Origin: Rhineura floridana
Lineage: Eukaryota > Chordata > Lepidosauria > Squamata > Rhineuridae
Direction: 5' to 3'
NCBI RefSeq assembly: GCF_030035675.1
Contig: NC_084485.1
Coordinates: 96,988,838-97,052,837 of the forward strand
DNA: 64,000 nucleotides
Shown here: positions 21,296 through 33,448 of the stretch, piece by piece
How positions within the stretch are numbered: position 1 is the first letter of the stretch
Layout of the letters: each line of letters starts with the position of its first letter
The notes under the pieces: generated by a model
Told to the model about the DNA's origin: nothing
The model's database searches: none
The model's input: the letters and a program-made list of their open reading frames with translations, nothing else
Program-made: the position numbers and the translations under genes

Positions 21296-21713
21296 AATAG
21301 GGATGGAGGAAAAATTCAATTCAGTCCTCATTTAAAGCCAAATCTATCAAATTAGCACTTTCTGAAACAATATGAGAATCGAAACACAGGTCCCCTTCAA
21401 AATTTGCACTTATCTGAACTTTGTGATGCAGTTCTCCAACCAATCAATGTTTACAAAAATGTATATATTAGGGGGAAATGTGCATATAAATGAATAGATT
21501 ATAAAAATAACATACAAATTCATTATGTTAAGAGAAATTGGTTGCAAAAATGTGTACGTTAGTCAAAGCTGCATATAAAAATATATGTTAGGAGAAATTT
21601 CCATGAGGATTTTATTTATAAAAAAAAATCACAAATTGCCAAAACAATGTGGATTTAAGACTAGAAAAATGAGAAACAGAGCTGAAACTGACAGATCCTT
21701 AGTTCCCTACCTG
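21296..21713 (-). repeat. AT-rich interspersed element with internal units
   Basis: The right end read on the minus strand (gtagggaactaaggatctg, tcagtttc) parallels the start of the copy at 57416 (ctagggatgggtaaatttg, tcagtttc). The left end is tagggatgg as well. The interior repeats a unit like gcaaaaatgtgtacgttag and aggagaaattt several times. Probably a non-autonomous DNA element. Confidence 0.55.
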
Positions 21714-21780
21714 GTAAGTAAGCCCCACTGAATTTAATAGGTTTTGCTTCTGAATAGACAGGATAGAGGATGGCAGCCTT
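21714..21780. repeat. short palindromic repeat, partial copy
   Basis: gtaagtaagccccactgaat, ttaataggttttgcttctga and atagacaggatag follow the palindromic family; the left part is missing where the AT-rich element abuts. Confidence 0.55.
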
Positions 21781-21910
21781 AGTTATCCAAGATATCTCAG
21801 ATATCAGATTATCAGAATTGGATACATTTTTTTTGAAAATCCTCAAGGATGAGAAATATCAACTGGACATGCTGGACCTCAGACCATGAACTGGGTGTGC
21901 TTACTCAAGA

Positions 21911-21978
21911 TAGCTGTGATTGTGTGTGAGTGTGTGTGAGTGTGTGTGAGTGTGTGTGAGTGTGTGTGTGAGAGAGGT
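21911..21978. repeat. 8-bp tandem repeat (GTGTGTGA)n
   Basis: About six to seven units of gtgtgtga ending in gtgtgtgtgagagag. A purine/pyrimidine-alternating minisatellite. Confidence 0.9.
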
Positions 21979-24677
21979 GTCTTTCACCTACTGTCAAGAT
22001 TTCTCTTTTATGTGAGAGTTCCACCCAAACTTCCAGTAGTCTGCAACCACCCTGACACAAAATTTAACAGACCTTTGTAAAATATTCTTAGACCACAAGG
22101 GGTAGCTTAACCACCATGCAATCTAGCACACAGGGAAAGCTTTAGTGAAAAATTCCAGAGAAATACCTTTTTTAAAACCAATAAATCCAACAGTCAATAT
22201 AAAGAAAGCTTATTTGAAGAAAGGGGTTTGAAGAACATAGCATAAAAATGAGAAGGGAAGATACATAACACATACAGACTTTCAAATTAAAACTGCAGGA
22301 AGTCAATCAAACATAGCTAGCTACATTTTCTCCTGCTTGTGTAGAGACTCGGATTTCCTTTAAAAAAAAGATTGTGTAACAAGATTGTCCGCATCTTGCA
22401 TGGTTCCAAAATGAGCCACACATTTATGAAAATTTGAAACTAGTAGACCAATGAGAAAATGTGTTACATCTCTCATGTAAGTAGTCAAGATAGCCAATCA
22501 GAAATTTGATAAGAATAGTTCCCACCAAGAGAAGCTGTCATTGAAGCTGACCCAGCTGAAGGCCATGTGCTAGATCACAATCTGCCTGACAAACCAAAGA
22601 AATAATTCCCTTGCAACAAGAAGCCTTCTATTTCCATCCAACCCCCTTCCAAGCTTAGCAGAGAATGGGGGTGGGGAGTTATCTGGATCTGTAACTGCAT
22701 GGTGCTAGAGAGAATAAGCCTCCAGGAACAAGACTCCCAGTTCCTGCAGGTGGAGATAAGATAGCAGCTGGAAAGTATCCCTGGGAGTATCTGACAACAT
22801 TGCTTCATCCTACCAGAAACAGCCCTGTCCATGCAAAAGTCAGACTGAGAAGCTCACAGGTAGGGTTTTGCTGGCAGCTAGTCAGATCCCCAGTGCTATT
22901 CCAGATAATGTATCCAGTGAATCCAGAAGATTCATCCTGGCTGCTATAAAAAAATGAAGGACAATAGAATATGGGAGGGGGTGGGCCTCTGTCATGATCC
23001 TAAGGAGATTCTAAGCAGACAGGAAAGAAAATAGCAAGCAGCAGCTCTTTACAATTCTTATCACCTGGTGTCCAAAACAAGTCATTAATCACAGCTCTGA
23101 CTCATTGGCTGAAAACACTGAAAGTCAGGAGGAGTAGCCAGCAGTTATTTTGAAGTTTTGCCAGGCACATTTTTGCTTTGGTTCTTTTCTCTCAGCAAAT
23201 CGAAGGGCTTACTATTTTCAAAAAGGAAAGGTTAAAGGCTGGTGGTGGCAATGTTTAGTCCAAGGTGCTGTGGGCACTCAGCCAGGGCCCCACCTGGCTG
23301 CCCCGTGCCACAGGCTATGCATCAGAATGCAGGGGCTCATCAGTACGGGAAAGTATCATACTGCTCAGGCAGTTTCTGCAGGCCTGGGCCTTATATAACA
23401 GTTCTCTAGGTACTCTAAGTAGGATACTATGAGTTAGTCCAGCACATAGGTACTTGTGGGTATAATCCAAATGAAGTTAATAGCATTAGCATCCTTCCCC
23501 AGAGCTGCACCTCTACACCCCCTCCTCCAGTAGCTTATAAACCCTCTTCTGCTTTTGTTCTTCCATCCCCACTCTCCTTCCAGGCTTGATTCCTGGGTGG
23601 GAAGGAAAGCAATCTCAGCAGCATCTCCAGCCTCATCACACCATGATGCAAAGGTAAAATAACAGCTTTTATGTAGGTAATATCATGACTGACTCCAGGT
23701 TTGAGGGGACTTTGGGCAATGTGTCCTCTGATAGGCCCCTGCTTCACTGATATGGCTCTGGTGGGCTTCCTTGCCAATGGTGCATAGCAGCAAATAGAAA
23801 TGTCAGCAGCAGCAGGTAACTGGATCTAGCCATCATTTGAAGATCCTAGAATGTAGCTTCACCCCGGGGGCATGTGGGGAATTTAAATGATGGCTAGATA
23901 CAGCCACCCACTTCTGCTGCTCAGTGCTATCCACAGCTGCTCAGTAAGCCACCTGGCACTGCTCAGAATGGTGGACTAGGGGAAAAAAGTAAAGGGAAAC
24001 CTAGGCCAGGTATCAGAAGTAGGACCTGGTGAGACACTAGAGCCGCACCAGAGCCTTATGCTGGTCTTGAACAACATAAAGCCATTGGGGCTTGTCTCTA
24101 TGGTTATGGGTATATTTAATGAACATTAGTATTTCCATTTAGTTTTCATCCATGTTGCACAGTATAGGAAGAATCAATACTGCAGCTCTGCGGCATATAC
24201 AAAAAATGTAAGTAATTGGATGGATACAATTGTAAGGTCATTTATTTCAGCTGTGATATATATGCAGTGTTTGAGGATGAAACCAGGGCTTGTTTCTGAT
24301 GCTACATTAGTCAGACAAATTCATTATGAAGATAGCTACTAGCAGCCATCCGTACACTGGTAAACAAGAGGATGGCATTTTCTCTTTCTTTGCATTCAGA
24401 ATGGGTCTGTGTATGCATTTTGAACACCCATAGAAAAGTCTGGTCTCATAATACTGGGGAAAAGAATATTGCTTTGGGAAAAGCAGCGCTAAGCATGGTA
24501 TGCTTTTCATCCGTCCATAAGTATATTTTCTGGAAGACACTGGTGCTTATCAGCCGATGTGTAGTGTGTAGCATAGAGCTGCCATGACCTTCAACGTGAT
24601 CCTGAGAAACCACTGAGCTACTGAGTGAAGATTTCAGAGAGAAACTGAACGAGAGCTGGCCGTCTTGCTTTGTGACT
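21979..24677. other. largely unassigned sequence
   Basis: About 2.7 kb without a repeat I can name. The part 22030-22570 contains inverted CCAAT-like motifs (gaccaatgag, gccaatcag) and an A-rich stretch, which might be a decayed repeat, but I cannot classify it. No exon-like frame. Confidence 0.4.
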
Positions 24678-24813
24678 TAGGTGAGTGATAGAGAACCTGT
24701 GGTCCTCCAGATGTTGTTGGGCTCTCTCCAACTGCAGCTAGTATGGTCAGTGGACAGAAATGATGGGAGCTGTAGCCAACAACATCTGGAGGGCCACAGG
24801 TTCCTCACCCCTG
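24678..24813. mobile_element. hAT-like MITE
   Basis: gagaacctgtggtcctccag and ccagatgttgttgggctct at the left mirror ccaacaacatctggagggc and cacaggttcctcacccctg at the right. Same family as 14135-14270. Confidence 0.75.
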
Positions 24814-26429
24814 TTCCCAAATGGAGGCACTCAGGCAAAATGTGTAGGAGCTAGCAGCTTCAGCAGATATAATATCCTAGATAAAACTTGATGCCTTGCT
24901 GGTGAACTGCAGGAGAAGCAGGCGGAAATGAATGAAAGGTATAATGCTACAGGAAACAAGGAAAGCTGAGAAGCAGGCAATCACAATGGATCACAATGGG
25001 AAAAGAATTACTGCTCCGCATTCCCGGCAAAGCCTGGGGCAGTGGGGCATGCTTGCGGCCTGGGAGTGAAGTCCCGGCTGGCATTTTAGTTTTGGGGCTA
25101 CAGATGCAGCCATGGCTGGCACTTGTGTGCCATGCATGGCCACTTAAGGGGCAGAGTGGTGGAACTTACTTAAGCCCGTGCTGCCCACAACCCTCCCTCT
25201 TTGGCCTGCGACACCTGTCCCCCCTCCCCTTGCTATGGTGTGATCAGCAGGTCACTTTAGGGCTGAGTAGGAATTTTTTGCCCTGCTCACCCTTGTTGGC
25301 GGGCAGGTTTTTTGCCTGCGCCACACTGTGGTAGTGGGATGGAATGGGGTTAGAGGGCATCCTTGTTTAATAGGTTGTTTCAGCTAATTTGGCTAATCTG
25401 GCATATCTAAAGTTCTTAACTGGATTAATTGTATTTTGGTTGTAGTTGCTCACTTTGGGAGGAAGGTGCAGGAAGGGAAGCTGGTAAGGCCTCCTTAGGC
25501 ACCTTTGGGAGAGACTGGCGGCTCCGGAGGCCTGCAGTTCAGGGCTGTAGGGCCTGGGAGTAGGATATGGGATGCCTTTGGGGCCAACCTACCTCATCCA
25601 CACAACCCCAGGGGGTGGTGATGTGGGAAGGCCCCCCTACTCACCCTTGGAGTGTGGTGGAGGTAGGGGGTAAGCAGAATGGCTTGCCCTTGCCCCAGCA
25701 AGGGTGGTAGCCCTATAACTGTAATTAGGCAATTTGATCATAGCCAGTTCCTGCATCTATGTTTTACAGCTGCAGCTTATTTTAAAGGTTTAGTTATTTT
25801 AACCCTTAGTTCAACCTAGCTGTTGTTTCCATGTATTTATTTCAACCCTGTGATTTATTTCAACAGTGATGGAATGGCGGGTGACAGATCTAGTGGGGCC
25901 AAAGCTGGGTTTCTGGCCATCCACAGGAAATAGTGCCAGGCCTTACTGAGAAGAAAGTAGAGCCTAGCAAAGTACTGTTTGCTCATGGGTTTGTAGTTAA
26001 GAGACATAATAGAGTCAGGGAATCTAGGGTGTTGTGAAGGGACACCACATGGTGTAAGAGCATGGTGAAGAACTTGCAGGATATGGATGCATGCTGACAG
26101 ATAATACAGGAAAGGTTGCAGGAGACAAGGATTTAACAACTGACTTAGAAAATCAAAGCTGTTGATGGAACAGATTCAGCCCAACACACATTTTCCATAA
26201 TACACACACAGCACACAGAGACACAATACAAATAATACCCACAGGAGAGTACACTGAGCAAAAAACAGTAGAATAAATAGTTAGAGTCGGTGGGAAATTG
26301 ATAGGTGGATTGAGGGATGCTGAGACACTGGCCATATTTGTACAGTCAAATCCTGACTTAACAAGTATGGATGTACATGACTTCTATGTATCCACATGCA
26401 GCCCCTTCATGCAAGAAAGGAAACAAGTT
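24814..26429. other. unassigned; GC-richer block at about 25000-25700
   Basis: 25000-25700 is richer in G and C than its surroundings and contains two similar motifs, ggaattttttgccctgctc and gcaggttttttgcctgcg, 30-40 bp apart. It may be part of an interspersed repeat. The 112-codon plus frame at 24996-25334 shows no domain. I call no gene. Confidence 0.35.
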
Positions 26430-26620
26430 AGGAGGCCACCATTAACTATAGCTTCCCATTATGTGCAAACAAGTAAAGTATGGTTAATGGCTTTCGAATA
26501 AGCCACAATATGAAGCCATGGATGAAAGTTGGCTTGCAAGTTATGGCTTATTGGGAAGCCATTAACCATAATTTCCTGCATTCTGCATAACAAGAAACTA
26601 TGGTTAACTTCAGTTTCCTG
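26430..26620. repeat. inverted repeat, probable MITE
   Basis: tatggttaatggcttt and aataagcca at about 26477-26503 pair with tggcttattgggaagccat and taaccata at about 26541-26568. A second pair of ggttaa/ttaacca motifs flanks them. Motifs resemble those at 61950-62100. Confidence 0.55.
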
Positions 26621-27559
26621 GTTTATTTCCCGGTTTATATGAATGGAAGAGTGAAGTGGGAGCACAGGGGCAGCAAGTGGATGCAGGGAGCTTGTGCATA
26701 TCTTGATTTATTAAGCCAGAATTTGGTCAGGTGAAACAGGTCAGTGAAACCTTTCCGGGATTTTAGTGGTTCTGGTTTAGAGAAACAAATCTGTTTGATA
26801 GAATTATTTTCAAAATTGAAAAGGTGCACTACCCAATTTAAAAAAAACAAAAACTCACTCTGAGGTTCCTTCCCTACCTATAGCAATGTTGTCCAACAGC
26901 CTTTCTCCTTTACAGCATTAGTCTCATTTTCCTCTTGCTTTCAAAGCCACATCTCCATAATGAGGTGTCTGAGCACTAGTGGCATATTAATCAGAAACAA
27001 TCAGCACAGAAATGGTGCATATTCCAGAGTGTCCTGGGAGCACTTTCATTGCATCCTATTATGGGAGTGAAAGAAAGTGGCTCTCAGAGAATCAAATGCA
27101 ATTCAACATCAAAGCAGCATGGATAGCAAGAGTCACCCACTAACAGCAGCAAGCCCTTCAGTATATATCAAGGCACAATACCACTGAAAAGGACAGCTGT
27201 TTACAGAAGCTAGAAACACATGCTGCATGCAGCTATAAAGGTCACACATATGTGCTTCTGTTTTAGCCACCTTGAGATCAAAATTACTCATTAAAAATTG
27301 AAGTTCTTCAGGCAGCGAGACTGTTTATAATTCAGTAATTACTGATCCAGAAATGCAATCTGAAGAGACCTGCTTTATCACGTATTTCTGACGGCTGGGG
27401 AACAAAAATCACAGCAAAAGCTGGGAGTCAACTGAGTCTGTCTAGATTTGGGGACTTGCTCCCAGTTTTCTGTAAATGTAGTTCTTGTTTTGGAAAAATA
27501 GCTATCAGTTTGATCCCTATACAGAGGAGAAGATGAATTCACACAAAGTGGGATGCCTA
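26621..27559. other. unassigned sequence
   Basis: No repeat or exon recognised. Confidence 0.45.
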
Positions 27560-27675
27560 CTGTTACTGTAAATTTGAAAGAGTTTAGGTCCATCATCTAT
27601 ATGATAGACATTTTCAAATACCTGAAGGGCTTTTACATAGATGATAGAGCATATTTGTTTTCTGTTGCTCTAGAG

Positions 27676-27801
27676 CAGGTGTGGGGAAACTTTGACCCTG
27701 AACTACAACTGCCATCAACCCCAGCAAGCATGATCAATGGCCAGGGATGAAGAGAGTTGTAGTTCAGCAATACCTGGAGGGCCAAAGATTCCCCACACCT
27801 G
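27676..27801. mobile_element. hAT-like MITE, 126 bp, perfect target duplication
   Basis: Ends caggtgtgggg and ccccacacctg are exact complements. The interior is a hairpin (gaactacaactgccatc against gagagttgtagttc). Flanked on both sides by ctctagag (27668-27675 and 27802-27809), a perfect 8-bp hAT target duplication. No coding capacity. Confidence 0.9.
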
Positions 27802-27867
27802 CTCTAGAGGATAGGACCTAAACTAATGGGTTCAAATTACAAGAAAAGGGATTTAGACAAAACATTA

Positions 27868-28131
27868 TCATAGAATAGTAGAGTTGGAAGGCACATATAA
27901 GTCCATTGAATCCAACCCCCTGCTCAATGCAGGAATCCAACTTAAAGTATACCCAACAGATGGCTGTTCAGCTGCCTCTTGAATGCCTCCAGTGCTGGAG
28001 AGCCCACCATCTCCCTAGGACATTGGTTTGATTGTCATACTGCTCTAACAGTTAGGAAGTTTTTCCTGAAGTTCAGTCGACATCTAACTTCCTCTGACTT
28101 GAGCCCATTATGCCATGTCTTGCACTCTGGA
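27868..28131 (-). mobile_element. CR1 3' end inserted in opposite-strand CR1
   Basis: The terminal block atcatagaatagtagagttg at 27868 is followed by the complement of a CR1 3'UTR and the last codons of ORF2, up to ttgcactctgg at about 28131. Its sequence parallels 3147-3400 and 42142-42380. Confidence 0.8.
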
Positions 28132-28312
28132 AGAACTTCCTGATGGTACAAACTATCTGAGTGCCTCAGAAGGTGGTGGTCTCTTCTTTATTAAAGATTT
28201 TTTTAAGCAGAGGCTGCAAGGCCACCTATTAGTGATCCTGTAGAAATCAATTTCCTGTATATACAGAGGATTGGACTAGATGATCTCTGAGGTCCCTTCT
28301 AACTCTATGAAA

Positions 28313-30946
28313 GCTTTCAGGGATTCACGGGTATCATTAATGGTTTCCTGTCCTATGATTGGCTAAGTAATTGGAAGCATAGACTATTATTTGCAAATGA
28401 ATTAGAAGTAATCTATTGGAGTTCTTTCTTTAGTCAAACATGGGATTATCTTGACCCATTTTCATGCCTGGAAGGCAAATAGGCTGTTGAGCCTTCCAGG
28501 GAAATGAAGCTGGAATATCTCATCTGAGGAAAAGGGGGACAATGCTCTATACTTAGGAGAAGTAGAAACAGCCTGGAGTTAAGAACCAGGGGATCAGTTT
28601 CACTGCCTCAATTTCTCCCAAATCCTGCAACTCACCCAATTAGCATTTCCTACCTGATTACATAGCATAATTCCCAGGGGATATCTGCAGTAAGCTGGTG
28701 AGCCCAGATAGGGTGAAATAGGGTCAGTGGTGCAAAACTGGCGGTGAGTGAAACCACACCTGGCTTTTACCCTCACCAACACCAGGCAGGGGATTTCACT
28801 TCCCCATTTCATATCCTTGCCCCAAAAGTCAAACCAAAAAGTTCTCCACTGAGAACATTCAACTCAGCCCTAACCCAAACCCTGTTCCACTATTATTCCC
28901 TTCCTATGTTGAAAAGTAGCACCAGGACATCAGACTGAAACAGGAAAATAACAACACGACATTAACATATCTTTCAACCAGTGATAGCTACTGATACCAC
29001 AATGTACAGTTGGGTATCAATTTCCATGTACAGTGGTTCCAATTTCCACGGTATTGGAAAGTATTTTCCACTCTGGAGGAGTTGTTTATTACTATTACTA
29101 TTACTATAGGTTAAACTCCTTTTCCCTAGCATGCTTTGCTGCTACTACTACTTTTCTCTGATGAAGGTTTCTTTTTTGCTCTGTGTATACCTCTGCTTCA
29201 GAAGCAGCTGCATACTCCTATTTGAGGGAGAATTTTGACAGCAAAGCTTCCTAAGGCATTAACAAGGGCCAAACTTTGTTTTTTGTATTGCTGATCAGAG
29301 CAGGAATTATGGGAACTATCAGCAGCATGCTCCAGAGCTCAAGGAAACAGATGAGTTGAAGTGTGCTTTGAAGAGATCATTCCCTAAAAAGAAAAAAAAG
29401 GGACAGAAGGAGGAGATGAGAAGAGAAAAAACAAAGCAGAAGGAGAAATAAAGTGAACTTTGATGGTGGAGCTGAATGGAGGGACTCATGAGATTGGGAC
29501 TCGAGGGAGATGATACACTGGGGGTTAAGACAAACAAGTCTCTAAGACTTAAGCAGGAAAAATAACAAGCACTGTTGTAGGGAAGGAAGTCATGAGTTCT
29601 CTCCTTAGACAAAATCATTCAACACCCAATTTTTGAATCATCTTCAGTTGTACTTTTGCCAGCCATTGTCAATGGCACAGCAGCAAGGAAATTTGCTTTT
29701 GTGCATGTCAAGACAGCTGTGACTTGAGTGGATTCCTACAGCAGTGCCATAAGGTACTTGGCACAGAGCTTTGCTGAAAGCTGTCTTTTCAGTTTTGTTT
29801 CCATTGTTGTCCAAAAGCGCCTCTCTTTTTTCAGTGGTTTGGATCCAGAATAGTTTTTCCCATCGTAGCTGCTGCTCACAGAAAGTGGAAGGGAAACGAT
29901 TCATTCTGCTTCCTCCAGCCTTCTGGGCCATAGCGCTATGTTGGATATTGTGGGAGGAATAACTCCTCAGACAGCCCTGAACCAGCCCTCACCTGTCTGC
30001 CTTCTTACTTGCAACCAATCCAGGAGGTGGCACTCCCTGTCAGCGTCCTCCTCCCTAGTCTCAGTGTTGCCTTTGTAGAACTCAGAAGGATGGGGACAAA
30101 ACTCGACTTGCCTGTCATTTCCTCTGTTTCCACCCACATTAGGTCTCCTTGCCTTCTTCCCTACCTGTCCCAATGGGCACCAGCCACCACTGGAAGACAG
30201 ATTCCTACAATTGGGGGTGTTTGTACAATACAAATGTGAAAGACTGTTAAATAAATAAATACAGAAGGATATTTAGCATGAGCTGAATAGCACGTTTCAC
30301 TAATATCCTTTTGGATATGTACTTAATGTGGGGACAATCCAGTACATTTGTGTTTAGCCCCTTTTTAGCACTAACATTTGAATCTTTCAGCACTTTGCTC
30401 AACCCACAGCCCATGTATCAGCAGTTAGGAAAGACCATCTCCTTCATCCGTATGGAAAGCTTCCCCGAGGCACAAACACAACTTCAGATTGATTTGATTT
30501 AACATTTCAGACTGCTGTATGCAGCTCAGTTTCCATCTGCCATCTGCTTTAGTGGCATGCAGTGACATAGAGCACATTATTATCGTGTTTGCCGAAGCAA
30601 GGCCATTGGTTAAAATATTAATTTCCAGAGTTTTATGGGATTTGTATGAAAGCATATTTATCAGGACAATCAAAATTAACCAGTTAGTATATTCAAAACA
30701 GTGCTGCAATGCAAACCCAAAGTGGCTATTTACATACAAGTAATGGAATTGAAGTGAGGTTTCAGTTTCTTTGATTTTTTTTTCTGCTTCTGCAGCTACC
30801 ACTGCAAAAGACAAAACAAAAACAAGCTGCATTTTAAACTGAATAGTTGCTTGCCTATTGGGGAGTGGTAATGCTGTTAGGAAAATGACCAAATGTCCTG
30901 TACTCCTGGAGAGCCATTGTGGTATATTGGAATGAATATTTCACTA
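28313..30946. other. unassigned; possible conserved block at 30500-30790
   Basis: No LINE, SINE or MITE is recognised in 2.6 kb. From about 30500 to 30790 the texture is unlike the repeats (ttaaaatattaatttccag, caatcaaaattaaccagtt) and both strands are open over 70 or more codons, as often happens by chance in conserved non-coding DNA. No protein motif. Confidence 0.3.
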
Positions 30947-31480
30947 TAAGAACATAAGAAGAGCCTGCTGGATCAAGCCAATAGGCCATCTAGTCCAGCA
31001 TCCTGTTCTCACAGTGGCCAACCAGATCTCCTATGGATAGCCTGCAAGCATGACCTGAGCGCAAGAGCTTTCTCCACTTCTGTGGTTTCCAGCAACTGGC
31101 ATTCAGAAGCATACTGCCTCCAACCATGGAGGCAGAGCATAGCCATCCTGGCTAGTAGCCATTGATAACCTTATCCTCCATGTATTTGTCTAATCCTTAT
31201 TTAAAGCCATCCATGTTGTTAGCCGTCATTGCTTCCTGTGGGAGCGAATCCTATAGTTTAACTATGTGTTGTAAGCCGCCTTGAGGGGCTTTTGGCCAAA
31301 AGGCGGGATAGAAATAAACAACAACAACAACGTGTTGTGTTAAGAAGTACTTTCTTTTGTCTGTCATGAATCTTCCAACTTGCAGCTTCAGTGGATGTCC
31401 ACAAGTTCTAGTGTTATGAGAGTAGGAGAAATACTTTTCTTTATACCCTTTTGCCATGCCATGCATAATTTTATGTCACT
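30947..31480 (-). mobile_element. CR1 LINE 3' end (CTGCTGGATCAGG subfamily), split
   Basis: Terminal block ataagaagagcctgctggat at the left. Complement of the 3'UTR runs to about 31250, then ORF2 C-terminus read on the minus strand: MHGMAKGYKEKYFSYSHNTR, TCGHPLKLQVGRFMTDKRK. A 60-bp LINE tail interrupts it at 31272-31331. The same 3' end occurs at 38436, 52672 and 61310. Confidence 0.85.
31272..31331 (+). mobile_element. 60-bp LINE tail with target duplication
   Basis: taagccgccttgaggggctt, aaggcgggatagaaataaac and (AAC)n make up just the last 60 bp of an L2-type LINE. The flanks are gtgttg (31266-31271) and gtgttg (31332-31337), which suggests retrotransposition that stopped almost immediately. 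Confidence 0.75.
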
Positions 31481-33367
31481 TCTTACAAGCATTTTCTCTA
31501 AACTAAAAACCCCAAATGCTGCAACCATTTCTCTTAGGGACTTTACAACAGGTTAGTTCTGTTTACAATGAATTAAGTAGTGCTTTAGCTCTGATAATGC
31601 TTTACTGGCTTTATTTTTTTGTTAAACTTCTACAGTTTAAGTTAAATGCTGCAAGATATTGGCTTTCAAAACTAAAAGTTTAGACTTTAGAAATAATTCT
31701 CTTGTTTGACATGCCACAGACTCCATTGCTTTACTGTGCACCCCTATCTGAAGCACAGCAAACTAGATCCTGCTTTTTTTCTGAAGCACCAAAGTGGGCT
31801 CCAAACTGAATTTTGTAGTTGGTGCACATCCCTAAGAACATTGGGGGAGGGAGACCTCCCTTGTTTTCTCCCACCTAGAACAGAAGCAAGTAGACGGTGG
31901 AAAAGAGTTGGCAGTGAAAAATTAGCGAGTGTTTGGGAGGCTCATGGAAGGTTGGGATAGAGAATCATGCCTGGGATTAGAGGCATGACAGATTTTGATT
32001 GTTAGATTGGCTTAGAGTAAACTTAACTATTTCTAGATTTGGGATGGATGAGAGAGTGGTTCTCCCATGAATAGCTTGGAGGCTGTCTGAATCAACTTGG
32101 GGTATGAATCAGACTCCCAATTCAGAAGGACAAAGCTTCATGCCTCTGCCATCTATTATTATGGGGATTTTTATTTTATTTTTTAAAAAGGAAGAATCTA
32201 TTATTTTTTTAAAGTTTTTGGCAGAATTGGATGAAATTTGCAGGCATAGTAGTCCCTTCCGAAAGGATGGATCCAGACAAATACAGGATACGTATAGTGG
32301 TTTTCTTGAAAGGGCAGCCTTTAGAGTTTTTGGGTGGTTAAAAGAGGATTCATTTAATCTCCCCTACTGTTTTGTGGGTAATTGGAATTAACAATAGCAT
32401 ACATGAAAGATATACCTCTAGGATGGAAACCTTCAAAATTACATACAAATATATGTAGAGGTGGTTGCTTTTTTTTTTTTTTACAAAAAATTGGATATGT
32501 TTAAAGTTGCTTGGTGGGAGGGAAATAAAAAGAATTTGCTTCCTTCTCTTTGGTTTTGGGGGGCAATAATATTAGTATGAAAAGGACATACATTATAGAG
32601 GTCTTCCAGGAAGTAACTTGAAAATTTTGAAAAGAATGAGGGCAAGTGCTAGAGGGTTATGATGAATGAAATGATAGCTTTAAACATATGTTTTGCTCAT
32701 TTAAAGCACCTAAAGTCACAGAAACTAAGTGCAAACCTAATTTGACAGGAGTGGATGTGTGGACATGTGATAGAGGCAGAAAGATTAGAATGTCCAGCAT
32801 TTCCCAAGCAAGCACCACTGTCAGAACTAGGAAAAAACACAGAAGAGACAAAAACAAGGTAATACATCACTTCAACATCCCTTCCCCAAAGCACTGTGAT
32901 TGGTGAGCTCCGGCAAAATTCCTCTCGATTAGACCTACCACAAAACAGCTTTTCCTACCCCCTCTATCCTGGCATTTTTCTTGTTTCAATACTGTCTGGA
33001 GTGTTTTTTTTCCTCTGAAGCTTTTGGTTCAGAGTGCTTTGGATAGATCCCACTTCAGCTCTGACAAGCACCAAATCTGTCTGTAGAGGCTCCAGTTCGT
33101 TTCTTGATTTGGGATTTTTCCAAATCTTTGGCACACCCACTAATGACAAAGGGAGGGATCCAGACATCCAGAACATTGGAAAATATATGATTCCTTTTTT
33201 TCTTTCTGTATTGGAGTGGCCACATCAGCAAGGTAAATGAGCAAGTAGATGGGTGGGAGGGGGTGGGAGGTAAATGGTCAAATAGGCATATTAGTGGGTT
33301 CATAGTAGATCAGTGGAGAAGGAATGGAGTTCTTTTCCACTTTGGATTAAAATCTACACTGCAGAAC

Positions 33368-33448
<81 letters not shown>

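Larger units (their letters stand above)
27560..28312 (+). mobile_element. CR1 LINE 3' portion hosting two insertions
   Basis: Plus-strand pieces follow CR1 order: DIFKYLKGFYIDDRAYLFSV near 27605-27665, GFKLQEKGFRQNI near 27830-27865, RKNFLMVQT near 28133-28160, then the terminal block (gaggattggactagatgatc, ccttctaactctatga) ending at 28312. A MITE (27676-27801) and an opposed CR1 end (27868-28131) separate the pieces. Removing both restores the expected CR1 order. Confidence 0.8.

Noticed and set aside
25000-25700. CpG island promoter of a host gene
   Set aside because: GC-rich but few CpGs, with repeated motifs and no coding exon nearby; more likely part of a repeat.
33370-33446. CRISPR-like or minisatellite array
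   Set aside because: It is a plain compound dinucleotide microsatellite.
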